The notes beneath the pieces were generated by a model, which made no database searches, had not been told where the DNA came from, and worked only from the letters and a program-made list of their open reading frames with translations. Positions 42,062 to 52,100 of a stretch of 64,000 nucleotides of DNA are shown here, in pieces (the first letter of the stretch is position 1; each line of letters begins with the position of its first letter). A program made the position numbers and the translations under genes. The DNA is from Mesorhizobium sp. WSM3860 (GTDB lineage: Bacteria; Pseudomonadota; Alphaproteobacteria; Rhizobiales; Rhizobiaceae): positions 124,001-188,000 of the forward strand of contig NZ_NSGF01000008.1 of assembly GCF_002294995.1 (NCBI RefSeq), read 5' to 3'.

Positions 42062-43138
42062 CTACAACCCCTTTGCCCATTCCTTCACCCGCTCCGCCAC
42101 CGGCAGATAGGGCGGACTGTCGTCGAAATGCGTTGCAAATGCCTCGCCCAGCACTTCCGGCTCGAGAGAGAACAGCTTGTCCTCAGACCGCGCTTGCGGA
42201 AACAGTTCCAGAAATGCGGCCCCCGCCGACACGGCCAGAGCCGGCGCGCGCATCTGGTGGATCAGCCAATGCAGCAAGGCGCGGTCTCCCAGCATGCCGG
42301 CGCCACGCACCGCCAGGGGCGCCGTCTCGGGTGATTTGAGCAGCCCGCCCATCCAGGCCCGCACATCCTTGTCGGGCGCTGCCTTGACCGCGGCGCGCAG
42401 CGCCGTCATCGCGTCAGGGCCGCCTCCAACCGCCACCTTCCGCAGTTCGGGACTGGCCAGGTCGCCAGAACCAAATTCCGTCAAGCCCCAGGCGGCCCAG
42501 AACCGGGGCAGCTCTTCGCGATCCTGCAAAGCAGTTCGCAATTCATTGACGAGGTCCGTTCGCCGCAGCTTGCCGGCAAGGCGCAGGCTGGCAGCGCGGA
42601 CGCGCGCATCGGGATCACGCACGAGCCGTGACAGCATCTGCCTGGGGTCGACGCCGTGCCGGAGGCAGGCCGACACGCCGAGGAAGCGCTTGAAAGCGTC
42701 CTGCGCGCCGATCCAGTCGCGCACCTCGGCGGCGATTGTCTGCGGTTTGTGCCAGGCCAGCGCGCCGATAAGCCCGCATGCGTTGTCCTCGCTTTGACGG
42801 CCGAGCTCGAGGGTCTCGGCCAAGCGGCGACTGTCATTCTGCTCGATCGCCATCCAGGCGTAGAGAAACAGCTCGCCTTTTTCAGGGAAGTCCTCATAGG
42901 TGGCGACGATCAGCGGCCAGGCAGCCGGACCGGCGATGCGCAGACCATCGAGGTTGGTTTCCAGACGGTTGTCGACGCCCGCGACGACGGCAAGATCCGG
43001 CGGATCGGCAAGCATCAACGTGTCGCGCTGCGCCCAGAAGAACGCGGCCTGTTCGGCGTGCTGCCTGACGACGTCGCCAACGATCGGCCGTTTGGGCTCG
43101 CCTTTAGCAGTCTGGTTACGAGTTGCGGCCATCGTCAA
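42062..43138 (-). CDS. TIGR02270-type HEAT-repeat-like protein of the VgrG module
   Basis: A 358-residue alpha-helical protein. The central half contains HEAT-like repeats (RDPDARVRAASLRLAGKL, then ELPRFWAAWGLTEFG, APLAVRGAGMLGDRALLHWL). It resembles the TIGR02270 family found beside vgrG and PAAR genes. No catalytic motif is visible; a scaffold or loading role is likely. Its start overlaps the DUF6484 gene by four bases, so the two are co-translated. Confidence 0.82.
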   Translation of the reverse strand: MTMAATRNQTAKGEPKRPIVGDVVRQHAEQAAFFWAQRDTLMLADPPDLAVVAGVDNRLETNLDGLRIAGPAAWPLIVATYEDFPEKGELFLYAWMAIEQNDSRRLAETLELGRQSEDNACGLIGALAWHKPQTIAAEVRDWIGAQDAFKRFLGVSACLRHGVDPRQMLSRLVRDPDARVRAASLRLAGKLRRTDLVNELRTALQDREELPRFWAAWGLTEFGSGDLASPELRKVAVGGGPDAMTALRAAVKAAPDKDVRAWMGGLLKSPETAPLAVRGAGMLGDRALLHWLIHQMRAPALAVSAGAAFLELFPQARSEDKLFSLEPEVLGEAFATHFDDSPPYLPVAERVKEWAKGL

Positions 43139-43563
43139 TTGAGGTCGATCGAGCCGCCACGGATCCGGTTGGCGGCACTTGCATGGCTGGTGACGTATGT
43201 GCCGCGAATGGTGATGCGGCCATCCTTTTCCATGAGGATCGCAGCCTTGCCGCAGCGTAGCTCAATACGCTCATCGCCGACAATGCGAACACGCTCGCCG
43301 TCACGCAGGATTTGCGGCGCGGCGGTCTTGCGCGCCGGCTCGACGATGCGGCCGACGATCAATGGCTTCATCGCGTCGCCTTCCTGAAACAGCAAGGCAA
43401 CCTCTTGGCCGATCATGTCGGCAGTCAGTTCGGTCAGGCTGCGCGCAGGCAAGGCGGCTTCCTCCGGGTTGCCGGGAAACACCACCAGCGGCGAAGCGTC
43501 ATCGTCGAAGCCGAGGAAAATCCCGATCACCACACCATCGATGCGTTCGCGAACGTCGCTCAT
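43135..43563 (-). CDS. DUF6484-type VgrG-associated protein
   Basis: A 142-residue beta-rich protein. The N-terminal 70 residues (VVIGIFLGFDDDASPLVVFPGNPEE, MIGQEVALLFQEGD, PLIVGRIV) read like an OB-fold/gp5-like module. The C-terminal part (RVRIVGDERIELRCGKAAILMEKDGRITIRGTYV-type strands) repeats the beta-prism pattern seen at the end of the neighbouring VgrG. It may stabilise the spike or link it to cargo. GAGGGG precedes the ATG. It lies 9 bases after vgrG. Confidence 0.78.
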   Translation of the reverse strand: MSDVRERIDGVVIGIFLGFDDDASPLVVFPGNPEEAALPARSLTELTADMIGQEVALLFQEGDAMKPLIVGRIVEPARKTAAPQILRDGERVRIVGDERIELRCGKAAILMEKDGRITIRGTYVTSHASAANRIRGGSIDLN

Positions 43564-43572
43564 AGCCGCCCC

Positions 43573-45900
43573 TCAATTCTCGCTGATCTTCGAGCCCTTC
43601 ATGACTATGTCGCTCGATGCCTTGATGGTGATCTTGCCCGATCCCTTGACCGAGATGTCCTTGCCCTCAATTCCGATCGAACCATCCTTCTTCATCATGA
43701 TCTTGGCCGATCCGGTCTGGATCAATATCTCGTCTCCAGCATCGATTACCAATTTCTTCCCGACCTTAATTGTACTGTCCTCGCCGACGCTGATCGAACT
43801 GCCCTTCGCGATTCCCAGCGAATGAGCCCCTCCGACCGTCGTGGAATCATCGGCCCCAACGCTGGCGCTGCGCGCCGCACCGACGTTGAATGATTGAGCG
43901 CTTCCAATGGTCACGCTTTGATCCGCGCCGACGTTGACGGTCTGCCCGGCACCGATGTCCCAGCTGTCTGCCGCGCCAATACTGTGACTTTGGCTGATCC
44001 CTACGCTGACCGACCGCGTTGCGCCAATGGTGTTCATCTGTGCCGCGCCCACCGTCCGCGTCTCCGAGGCCCCCACCGTATCGACACGCGCGGCACCGAC
44101 CGTCACCGTCTGCACCAACCCAACCGTCTGCGAGTGGTTGGCGTCGATGTTTTCCGTCGAATTGGCGACGACGTGAATGGTCTCGTTGGCCATAACCGTC
44201 AGCGACCGGTCTTTGCCCACCGTTTCGGTGTCGTTGCTGCCGATGTTGGTGGTCTGGTCGACGCCGATCTTGACCGTCTTGTTGTTGCCGACGTCCTCGT
44301 CGAGGTTGTGGCCGACGGAGTGCTTGGCGTCGTGGTCGATGCGGTCGGACTGGTCGTGCTGGACCAGCTTGTTGCGATCGTGCTTGATCAGCAGGTGGTG
44401 GTCCTTCTGCGCCTGGAAATTGACCAGCTCGGAGCCGGCCTTGTCCTCGAACATCAGCTCGTTGTAACCGCCGCCGCCCTTTGAGGAATTGGACTTCCAG
44501 CCCGATTGCGTCGCATTGCCCGGCAGCCCGTAGGGCGGCATCTGCGAGGCGTTGTAGACCCGGCCGGTGATGATCGGCAGGTCCGGGTCGCCTTCGATGA
44601 AGTCGACGATCACCTCCTGGCCGATGCGCGGGATCTGGATAAAACCCCAGCCGCTGCCGGCCCAGGTCTGCGACACGCGCACAAAGCAGGAAGAGTTCTG
44701 GTCCTTCTTGCCTAGGCGGTCCCAGTGGAACTGCACCTTCACGCGCGCATATTTGTCGGTGAATATCTCCTCGCCGGAGGGGCCGACCACCGTCGCCGTC
44801 TGTGGGCCGCGCATGATCGGCCGCGGGGTGATGCGCGGCGGGCGGTGGGGCAATTTGGTGGGCGCCACGCCGAGCACCACCTTGAAATTCTCGCTATGGG
44901 CCTCGTTCTGCGTCCGGTAGCCCGGGTCGAACAGCCGGTATTCGGCGCTGATCACCAGATAGTCCTGGTTCTGGTCGTCGCGCGGAAAGCTTTCCAGCTT
45001 GAACTTGCAACCGGAAAAGAGGCCGCGCACGGTGCCCACCGCCGTGCTGCGCTGGTGCACCGCCTGAAGTTCCTCGCGGCGAATTCCCGCAATCGTGTCG
45101 CCTCGTCCGACATCGAGATGCGCGCCGGGCTGGCGGTAGTTCTCGCCCGCGGCCTCCTTGTGGCTGAAAGGCTGGGCGGACTTCGCCATCAGGTCGGCGC
45201 CCGGTTTCTCGAAATCATAGTCGGTGTGGGCATAGGCCCCCGGCCGCACCGCGCTGCCCGGAATCCATTCGGTGATGTATTCGATGTCGCGCCGCGAGCC
45301 CTGGCCCTCGAAATTATAAAGCACTTTCTCATAGCCGGGTGCTGCCTTCAGCTTGCTCATCGCGTCGCAGAGCACCAGCGTATGCTTGCCCTCGTCATGC
45401 TCGAAGAAATAGAAGATGCCTTCGTGCTCGAGCAGCCGCTGCACGAAATCGAGATCGCTCTCGTCATACTGGACGCAATATTCGCGCTGCGGATAAGACC
45501 CCTGCAGCCGCTTTTCGAATTTCGCGATGCCGTATTTCGAGAAGATTTTCTCGACGATCTCGACCGCCGTCATATTCTGAAAGATGCGGCAATCGGTGGT
45601 GTTGCCGAGGAACCAGAGCCACGGCCTGACCATCGCCTCATAAAAGGCCAGCCTGTCCTCGATGCGGATGAGCTTGAATTCCGACACAAGGCCGCTGAAC
45701 CAGCGCTTCGGATCGGATTCGCCCTCGACCGAAACGACGCCGCCCAGCATCTTCAGCGGATCGACGTCATGGCTCTTCGAGACGAAGCCGACCGTATAGG
45801 CGAAACAGCGGCTGATCTCGTCGCGCCCGACGAGATGGGTGAAGGTCAGCACATCGCCGCCAGCCGGCGTCTGCACAACCGTGGCGCGTTCGTTCGGCAT
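43573..45900 (-). CDS. tssI: Type VI spike protein VgrG (TssI)
   Basis: A 775-residue VgrG. The gp27-like part covers about residues 1-370 (FTHLVGRDEISRCFAYTVGF, CVQYDESDLDFVQRLLEHEGIFYFFEHD). The gp5-like OB domain has FHWDRLGKKDQNSSCFVRVSQ and GWGFIQIPRIGQEVIVDFIEGDP. A beta-prism stalk begins at about 470. A long stretch of eight-residue repeats (consensus T-V-G-A) follows at about 525-705, then a short C-terminal region ending KGSKISEN. No enzymatic extension was seen. AGGAGGGG lies seven bases before the ATG. It heads the leftward effector module. Confidence 0.96.
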   Translation of the reverse strand: MPNERATVVQTPAGGDVLTFTHLVGRDEISRCFAYTVGFVSKSHDVDPLKMLGGVVSVEGESDPKRWFSGLVSEFKLIRIEDRLAFYEAMVRPWLWFLGNTTDCRIFQNMTAVEIVEKIFSKYGIAKFEKRLQGSYPQREYCVQYDESDLDFVQRLLEHEGIFYFFEHDEGKHTLVLCDAMSKLKAAPGYEKVLYNFEGQGSRRDIEYITEWIPGSAVRPGAYAHTDYDFEKPGADLMAKSAQPFSHKEAAGENYRQPGAHLDVGRGDTIAGIRREELQAVHQRSTAVGTVRGLFSGCKFKLESFPRDDQNQDYLVISAEYRLFDPGYRTQNEAHSENFKVVLGVAPTKLPHRPPRITPRPIMRGPQTATVVGPSGEEIFTDKYARVKVQFHWDRLGKKDQNSSCFVRVSQTWAGSGWGFIQIPRIGQEVIVDFIEGDPDLPIITGRVYNASQMPPYGLPGNATQSGWKSNSSKGGGGYNELMFEDKAGSELVNFQAQKDHHLLIKHDRNKLVQHDQSDRIDHDAKHSVGHNLDEDVGNNKTVKIGVDQTTNIGSNDTETVGKDRSLTVMANETIHVVANSTENIDANHSQTVGLVQTVTVGAARVDTVGASETRTVGAAQMNTIGATRSVSVGISQSHSIGAADSWDIGAGQTVNVGADQSVTIGSAQSFNVGAARSASVGADDSTTVGGAHSLGIAKGSSISVGEDSTIKVGKKLVIDAGDEILIQTGSAKIMMKKDGSIGIEGKDISVKGSGKITIKASSDIVMKGSKISEN
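43797..44322 (-). repeat. Eight-residue tandem repeats encoding the VgrG needle
   Basis: This part of vgrG encodes about 20 degenerate octapeptide repeats ending mostly in VGA or IGA (ETRTVGAA, VSVGISQS, VNVGADQS). Each repeat would form one turn of the triple-stranded beta-prism. At the DNA level the repeats are imperfect, so slippage could add or remove turns. Confidence 0.75.
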
Positions 45901-46207
45901 GGTCGTGCCCCTCCTGGACGCGGCCGCCAGTATGATGGATTGAAGCCCCCGCTATGTTAACCGCATCACGTTCGGGAACTTTTCGCACCCACCGCACCGG
46001 ACCGTTTTCAGCCTAGCACATGTTTGGTGTCGGCCAAATAAAAGCTGCGGCTAAACCGCGCCAGGCGCCGGTGTGAAACGCTCCTCTCCCGCCGCGCGCG
46101 CAAGCTGCTAGAATGCCAGAGCAATTCCCGGAACAGCGCATGGCGGTTTTCCGTTCGGAGTTGCGTGAAAATAAGCATTTGTTGACCAAGTTCGGCGACG
46201 CTTCCGG
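45901..46207. promoter_or_regulatory. Divergent intergenic region between vgrG and the second type VI block
   Basis: These 307 bases separate the leftward vgrG module from the rightward tagH2-tssL2-tssM2 block and must hold promoters for at least one of them. I see only short inverted repeats (TTTGG/CCAAA near 46024) and no convincing -35/-10 pair, and no coding potential. The 16-bp palindrome of the clpV-tssA region is not repeated here. Confidence 0.35.
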
Positions 46208-47290
46208 ATGTTCATCTCGCTCCAGATCAGCAATGTCGACAGGCTGCCGTCCGGCGCCGCCGCGAGCTATGCCGCCCGCGACCGCAGCTTCGAGATCGGG
46301 CGCGAGAATTGCGACTGGACGCTTTCCGACCCGGATAAGATCATCTCGGGCCGGCATTGCGAAGTCCGCTTCCAGGCGGGCGGCTTCTGGCTCTACGACA
46401 TCTCGCGCAACGGCACCTTCGTCAACGGCTCCAGCCAACGCATGGCCGGTCCGCACCGGCTGTCGCATGGCGACCGGATGCTGATCGGCCGCTATGTCGT
46501 TGCGGTATCAATTGACGAGGAAGGCGCCGCCGCCGGCCATCCGCGAACCCGGCCCGGGTCGACGCAACGCGAGTTGCCGACATCTACGGGCAGACAGCTG
46601 GAGCTCGGCAAAGAGCCGTTCTTCAGTCGGACGGAACAGCGGCCCGGGCAGGGAGCGGCATCGACTTCTTCGGCGCTGGGGCCGCCCGCAACCCCGGCAA
46701 AGCCGGGTGGCCAGCCCGCGGGAACCGATACGCTGCTGCAGGATATCGCGAAGGCGGCCGGCATTTCGCCTGCCCTGCTTCAATCGCGCGATCTGCATGA
46801 GGTGGCCGCCGAGATCGGTACCGTGCTCAGGACCACGGTCGAGCAGTTGTCGCTGCTGCTCAAGGCGCGCGCGGCGGCCAAGGTGCTGGCCAAGAGCGCC
46901 AACCGCACGATGATCGGCGCCGAAAACAACAACCCGCTGAAATTCGTTCCCGGCACCGACGACATACTGGAGATCATGTTCGCCAAACGCCGGACCGGCT
47001 ATCTCGACGCCGCGCACAGCGTCGAGGACGCTTTCCGGGACCTCAAGACGCACGAATTGGCCACTTACGCCGCCATGCAGGCCGCGCTTTCCAGGCTGCT
47101 CGACGACCTGTCGCCGGAGGCCATCGCCAGGAAGCTGCCGCCGGCCTCCTTCTCATCCAAGAAGAGCCAGGCGTGGGATGCCCTCGTCGCCACGTGGCGG
47201 GCGATGGAGGAGAAGCATGAAAACGGCATGCTCGACGTCTTCCTGGCCTATTTCAGCGAAGCCTATGCCAAGGCCAGCAAGCAGAAGTAG
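46208..47290 (+). CDS. FHA-domain type VI protein TagH (second copy)
   Basis: A 360-residue paralogue of the TagH at 28709-30157. The FHA domain is at residues 20-105 (FEIGRENCDWTLSDPD, ISGRHCEVRF, DISRNGTFVNGS), with the conserved G-R, S-G-R-H and N-G residues intact, so it should bind phosphothreonine. The linker is shorter than in copy 1. The C-terminal type VI domain shares NPLKFVPGTDDIL. The ATG lacks a strong Shine-Dalgarno sequence. It opens the second block with its own TssL and TssM and is the natural target of the kinase at 53580. Confidence 0.9.
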   Translation: MFISLQISNVDRLPSGAAASYAARDRSFEIGRENCDWTLSDPDKIISGRHCEVRFQAGGFWLYDISRNGTFVNGSSQRMAGPHRLSHGDRMLIGRYVVAVSIDEEGAAAGHPRTRPGSTQRELPTSTGRQLELGKEPFFSRTEQRPGQGAASTSSALGPPATPAKPGGQPAGTDTLLQDIAKAAGISPALLQSRDLHEVAAEIGTVLRTTVEQLSLLLKARAAAKVLAKSANRTMIGAENNNPLKFVPGTDDILEIMFAKRRTGYLDAAHSVEDAFRDLKTHELATYAAMQAALSRLLDDLSPEAIARKLPPASFSSKKSQAWDALVATWRAMEEKHENGMLDVFLAYFSEAYAKASKQK

Positions 47291-47567
47291 GTGGGGACCC
47301 GGGCTATGTGACGGGTCTCACAGAAGAAAGCGTTGCTTCGAGCATCCTGCTTTCCGATTTCAATCAGCTGCTTGTACGGTTAGGATAACGTACGGAAGCT
47401 TGCCTGGCGGGCAAAGCGGCGTGGCTTGGGGCGTGTGCAGCAATGTCATGTTTCGGCGAGATGAGCCTTTCCATCCGGCCCGCCGCCAAAGCTCGGCATG
47501 AAAAGCCAGAAACCGGCCTCATTTCAAGTCAGACAAATGTTCGCCCCGCCGCGACGGTGGATCGCCG

Positions 47568-49100
47568 ATGAGTTCGAAGGACGATCCATCCCGGCCGGCG
47601 GACAAGACCGTCATCCGAGCGCCACGGCCAAGACAACGCTCGCCCGCGGCTCCCGCGAGTTCCTCTTCGGCTGGCGCTGAGCCCGCTGCGACACCCGCCA
47701 GGGAATCGACGGTTTTCGACCCCGGCGTCGGCCGGCGGATGCCGACCGGCTGGTCGTCCGGAACCGTGGTCGTTCAAAACGCGGTTCCAGCGGCTGCCGC
47801 TGCGGCGTCGGCGCCCGCGTTGCAACAGGAAATCCTGCTTAACGCCGCGGATGGCGTGAAATACGCCGCAGCTAATCAGATTCTCGCTGCGGCGGCGCCT
47901 TTGCTGATGCTGTTCGGCCAGTTGCGGCTGATGCCGGTCGAGCGGCAAGCGGCCCCTTTGGCGGAGCACATCGCCGAAGCGATCGAGACATTCGAGCGTG
48001 AGCTGGCGAAGGCCGGCATCGCCGAGGAGGACGCACGGCTCGCTAAATTTGCCCTATGCGAGACCGCCGACGATCTGGTCGGCAACCTGCCCTGGCCGAA
48101 GGACGACGGCTGGAGCGCGCACAGCCTGGTGCAGCGGTTCTTCCACACCAAGCCGACCGGGGCCGGTTTCTACGAGGCGCTGAACAAGATCCTGGGCCGG
48201 CCGGAGGGTCATCACGACCTGCTCGAACTGCTGCATGCCTGCCTGTCGCTCGGGTTCGAGGGCCAATATCGTGGGAGGGTGGGCGAACGGGACGCTCTCG
48301 AACGCGTCCGGCGCGACGTCTACGACACGATCCGCTATTTTCAACCACGCGCCGGGGACATCTCGCCCCATTGGCAAGGCATGGCGGCGGCGCTGTCAAA
48401 GCCCCGCGCGCGATTGCCGCTATGGGCGGTCGCGGCCGCCGCCGCGACGCTGGTGACGGCGGCCTTCTTCGGGCTACGGATCCTGATCACCGACGAGGGC
48501 GACGCAACAGCCGGCGAATTGCTGGCGCTCAATCCCTCGTCGCCGGTCACCATCGATCGCGCGAGCGTGGCCCCGCTTGCCGAGCCGGCGGAAGCCGCCC
48601 GGCCGGAAGCCACCCCGCCGGAAGCCAGCCCGCCGCCTGCCGTTCCCACCATCACGCAGATCGACCGCATCCGTGCCGCGCTCGCCAACGAAATCGCCGG
48701 CGGCGGACTGACGGTCGGCACCAAGGGCAACTTCGTCGTGGTCGAAATCAGCAACCAGGTCTTGTTCGCGCCCGGGCAAGCCGAGTTGAAGCCGGAGTTC
48801 CAGCCCATTGCGGCGGACATCGCCACGGCTCTCAATGCCGAGCCTGGACCAATCTGGATCGTCGGTCACACCGACAATGTGAAGCCGAAGAAGTCGAGCC
48901 AGTTCAAATCGAACTTCGATCTTTCCGTAGCGCGCGCCAAAGCCGTCCAGGCAATGGTGGCGAACGAGCTCAAGGACCCGTCGCGGGTCGCGGTCGACGG
49001 CAAGGGCGAGGACGAACCGATCGCCGACAATGCGACAGCTGACGGCCGCGCCAAGAACCGCCGCGTCGACGTGATGATCCCGAAGGAGGAGACGTTGTGA
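47568..49100 (+). CDS. Type VI membrane protein TssL with OmpA domain (second copy)
   Basis: A 510-residue second DotU/TssL. A variable N-terminal 95 residues, rich in Ala, Pro and Ser, precede the hook domain (FALCETADDLVGNLPWP, LLELLHACLSLGFEGQYRG). A single helix at about 281-303 (LWAVAAAAATLVTAAFFGL) leads to a periplasmic linker and an OmpA domain from about residue 370 (IVGHTDNVKPKKSSQ, LSVARAKAVQAMV, KNRRVDVMI). It is clearly diverged from the first TssL (444 residues). 277 bases separate it from tagH2, so an internal promoter is possible. Confidence 0.93.
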   Translation: MSSKDDPSRPADKTVIRAPRPRQRSPAAPASSSSAGAEPAATPARESTVFDPGVGRRMPTGWSSGTVVVQNAVPAAAAAASAPALQQEILLNAADGVKYAAANQILAAAAPLLMLFGQLRLMPVERQAAPLAEHIAEAIETFERELAKAGIAEEDARLAKFALCETADDLVGNLPWPKDDGWSAHSLVQRFFHTKPTGAGFYEALNKILGRPEGHHDLLELLHACLSLGFEGQYRGRVGERDALERVRRDVYDTIRYFQPRAGDISPHWQGMAAALSKPRARLPLWAVAAAAATLVTAAFFGLRILITDEGDATAGELLALNPSSPVTIDRASVAPLAEPAEAARPEATPPEASPPPAVPTITQIDRIRAALANEIAGGGLTVGTKGNFVVVEISNQVLFAPGQAELKPEFQPIAADIATALNAEPGPIWIVGHTDNVKPKKSSQFKSNFDLSVARAKAVQAMVANELKDPSRVAVDGKGEDEPIADNATADGRAKNRRVDVMIPKEETL

Positions 49101-49125
49101 GCGCGCGCGGCGGGGAGCGGCACTG

Positions 49126-52100
49126 ATGCGCTGGGTGCTGCGGCTGTTCAGCCTGCTCGCGCTTGCCGGTTTCTCGGCGGCAATTTGGTATGCCGGGCCG
49201 CTGATCCGGTATGCCGATACACGTCCGCTCGCACCGGTCTGGCTCCGGGCAACCATCATCGGCGTGGCCGTCGCGCTGCTTGCGCTCTTCTACGGCATCC
49301 GCTTCTGGCAAGCGCGCAAGGCGCAGAAGGCGCTTGAAACGGGCATCGTACGCAGCGACGACCGCAACGACGATTCACAAGTGCTCGAAGCGCGCATGAG
49401 CGAAGCCATCGCGACCCTCAAGCAGTCGAGCGGCAGGCGCAACTTCCTCTATGAGATCCCCTGGTACATCATCATCGGCCCGCCGGGCGCCGGCAAGACG
49501 ACGGCGTTGGTCAATTCGGGGCTGAAATTTCCGCTTGCCGGCTCCGGCAATGCCCAGCCGCTGGCCGGGGTCGGCGGCACGCGGTCCTGTGACTGGTGGT
49601 TCACCGAGGATGCCGTGCTGATCGATACGGCCGGCCGCTACACGACGCAGGATTCGGATGCCGAGCGCGACAAGGCGAGCTGGCTCGCCTTCCTTGGACT
49701 GCTCAAGAAGTACCGACCGCGGCAGCCGATCAACGGCGTGATCCTCGCCATCAGCGTCGCCGATCTGATCGGATTCGACGACCAGCAGCTCGATGCGCAT
49801 GTCACCGAGATAAGAAGCCGGCTGCGGGAGCTGCACGAGACGCTGAAGATCCAGTTCCCGGTCTACCTGCTCTTCACCAAAGCGGACCTCGTTGCCGGCT
49901 TCATGGACTATTTCGGCGATTTCGACGAGGCCCGGCGGCGCAAGGTCTGGGGCGCGACGTTCCAGACCACCGACCGCAACAGGAACATGGTCGGTGAAAC
50001 CCAGGCCGAGTTCGACGCGCTGGCCAGGCAACTGGCGGACGAGATCGCCGACCGTCTGCAGGACGAGGCCGATCCGGTGGCGCGCATCGCGATCTTCGGC
50101 TTCCCGGCCCAGTTCGCCGCGCTGCGAACCCGCGTCGTGCGGTTCGTCACCAGCCTGTTCGATGCCTCGCGGGTCCAGGTGAATGTCAGCCTGCGCGGCC
50201 TCTATTTCTCGTCGGGCACGCAGGAAGGAACACCGATCGATCAGGTTCTGGGCGCGATCGGCCGCAATTTCGGCAGCGCTTCGCAGGCGCATCTTTCCGG
50301 CACCGGCAAGAGCTTCTTTCTGCACGACCTTCTGGCGAAGGTGATCTTCCCCGAAGCCGGCTGGGTCTCGTTCGACAGGACAGCGGAGCGGCGCGCCAGG
50401 CTCGCCAGATTTGGCAGCCTCGCCGCGATCGCATTGGCGGCTTTTGCAGCGCTCGGAGTGCTGGGCCTCAGCTACTTAGCCAACAAGTCGCTGATCGGCT
50501 CCACGAGACAGGCGATGGCGCAGTATCGCGACAGCGCGGATTCGCTGCTCAGGAGCACGACCGTTACCGATGTCGACCTCGAGAACGTCATCGGCCCGCT
50601 CGATCAACTGCGCAACCTGCCGGCGGGATATGAGACCGCTGGCCAAACCAAGCCGATCGAGGAGAGTTTCGGGCTCAGCCAGCGGGAGAGACTTCTGTCG
50701 GCGTCCAAAACCGCCTATCGGCAGGCGCTCGAGCGAAGCTTCCGCTCCCGTCTGCTGGTTCAGGCGGAGCGCACGATCCAGGCCAAGATGGCCGACCCGA
50801 TCGCGCTCTACGAACCATTGAAGATCTATCTGATGCTGGGCGGCAAGGCGCCCAAGGTCGACGACGAGCTGATCGTCTCCTGGATGAAGCAGGATTGGGA
50901 GGGAAACCGCTACCCCGGCGAGAACAATCGCGAAGGCCGCGCGCAGCTCGAAAAGCATCTGCGCGCCATGCTGGCGCTCGACGATGCCTACGACCCGGTC
51001 TTCGAGCTGAACCAGCCGCTGGTCGAGGCAGCGCAACGCTCGCTCGGACGCATGAGCCTTGCCGATCGCGCGTCGGCGCTGATCAGGTCGGCGGTATACG
51101 CGGCAAGGCTCCAGGACTTTTTCGTTGCCGCCAAAGCCGGTCCGGAAGCGCAGCTGCTGTTCGAACGCATGGACGGCGGCGAGCTCGCCGACCTTGGCGT
51201 TCCCGGCCTCTACACCAAGGCGGGTTTCAACGGCTTTTACCTGCCGCAGCTCTCGCGCATCGCGCAAATGCTGGTCGATGACCAATGGGTTCTCGGCGGC
51301 GGCGGCGAGCAGGGCAGCATCGATCAGGACCTGCCCAGGCTCGGCCCCGAGCTCATCGACAGCTACGGCAAGGAGTTCGCTTCCGCCTGGAACGGCGCGC
51401 TCGGCCAACTGAAATTCAAGGCGATGCTGAAGGATAAGCCGCAATATATCGCGCTCTCCGCCGCCGCCTCGCCGGACTCGCCGCTGGACCGGCTATTCAC
51501 GGCGATCGCCGAGGAAACCGCGCTGACAAAAGACAGCGCCGCCTCTGCAGGCGACACCGGAGCGGCGCAGCAGGACCCGGCTGTTATGGCCAAGGGTCTC
51601 GCCCGCATCGGTCTGCAGATCGCCGGCGGTAAGTCGCAGAGCCGCGCCGGGGCAAGCTCGTCCGCCACGCAGAATGCCGGCGCCACCGTGGAGGCGCAGT
51701 TCAGGCCGTTCCAAGCGCTGGTGAGCGGCTCCAGCGGTCGCCGCCCGCTCGACGCGCTGACGCAAAACTTCCACGACATCTATCAGAGCGTGAAGCTGGC
51801 AGCAGATGCCCCCGCGCAGACGGAGCGCGTCAACGCGAACCTGAAGCTGCAGATTTCGACGATGCGCGCCAATGCCTCGCGCCTGCCCAAGCAGCTCGCG
51901 CGCATGGTCGACGCGGCGGCAGACGAGTTCGAGGGTAATGTCGCCGAGACTTCCGTAGCCAACCTCAACCAGATGCTCGACGAGACGGTCACGCGCCCCT
52001 GCGAGGAAGCCGTCAACGGCCGTTATCCCTTTGCCGGCGACGGCAGCGAGGAAATCTCTCTTGCCGATTTCGCCAAGCTGTTCGCACCGGGCGGCCTGAT

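Noticed and set aside
43797..44322. CRISPR-like repeats
   Set aside because: The repetition is a coding octapeptide pattern in vgrG with no conserved DNA repeat or spacer structure.
47374..47393. Imperfect inverted repeat GTACG...CGTAC upstream of the second tssL
   Set aside because: Short and imperfect; could be chance in this 277-base gap and has no associated promoter elements.
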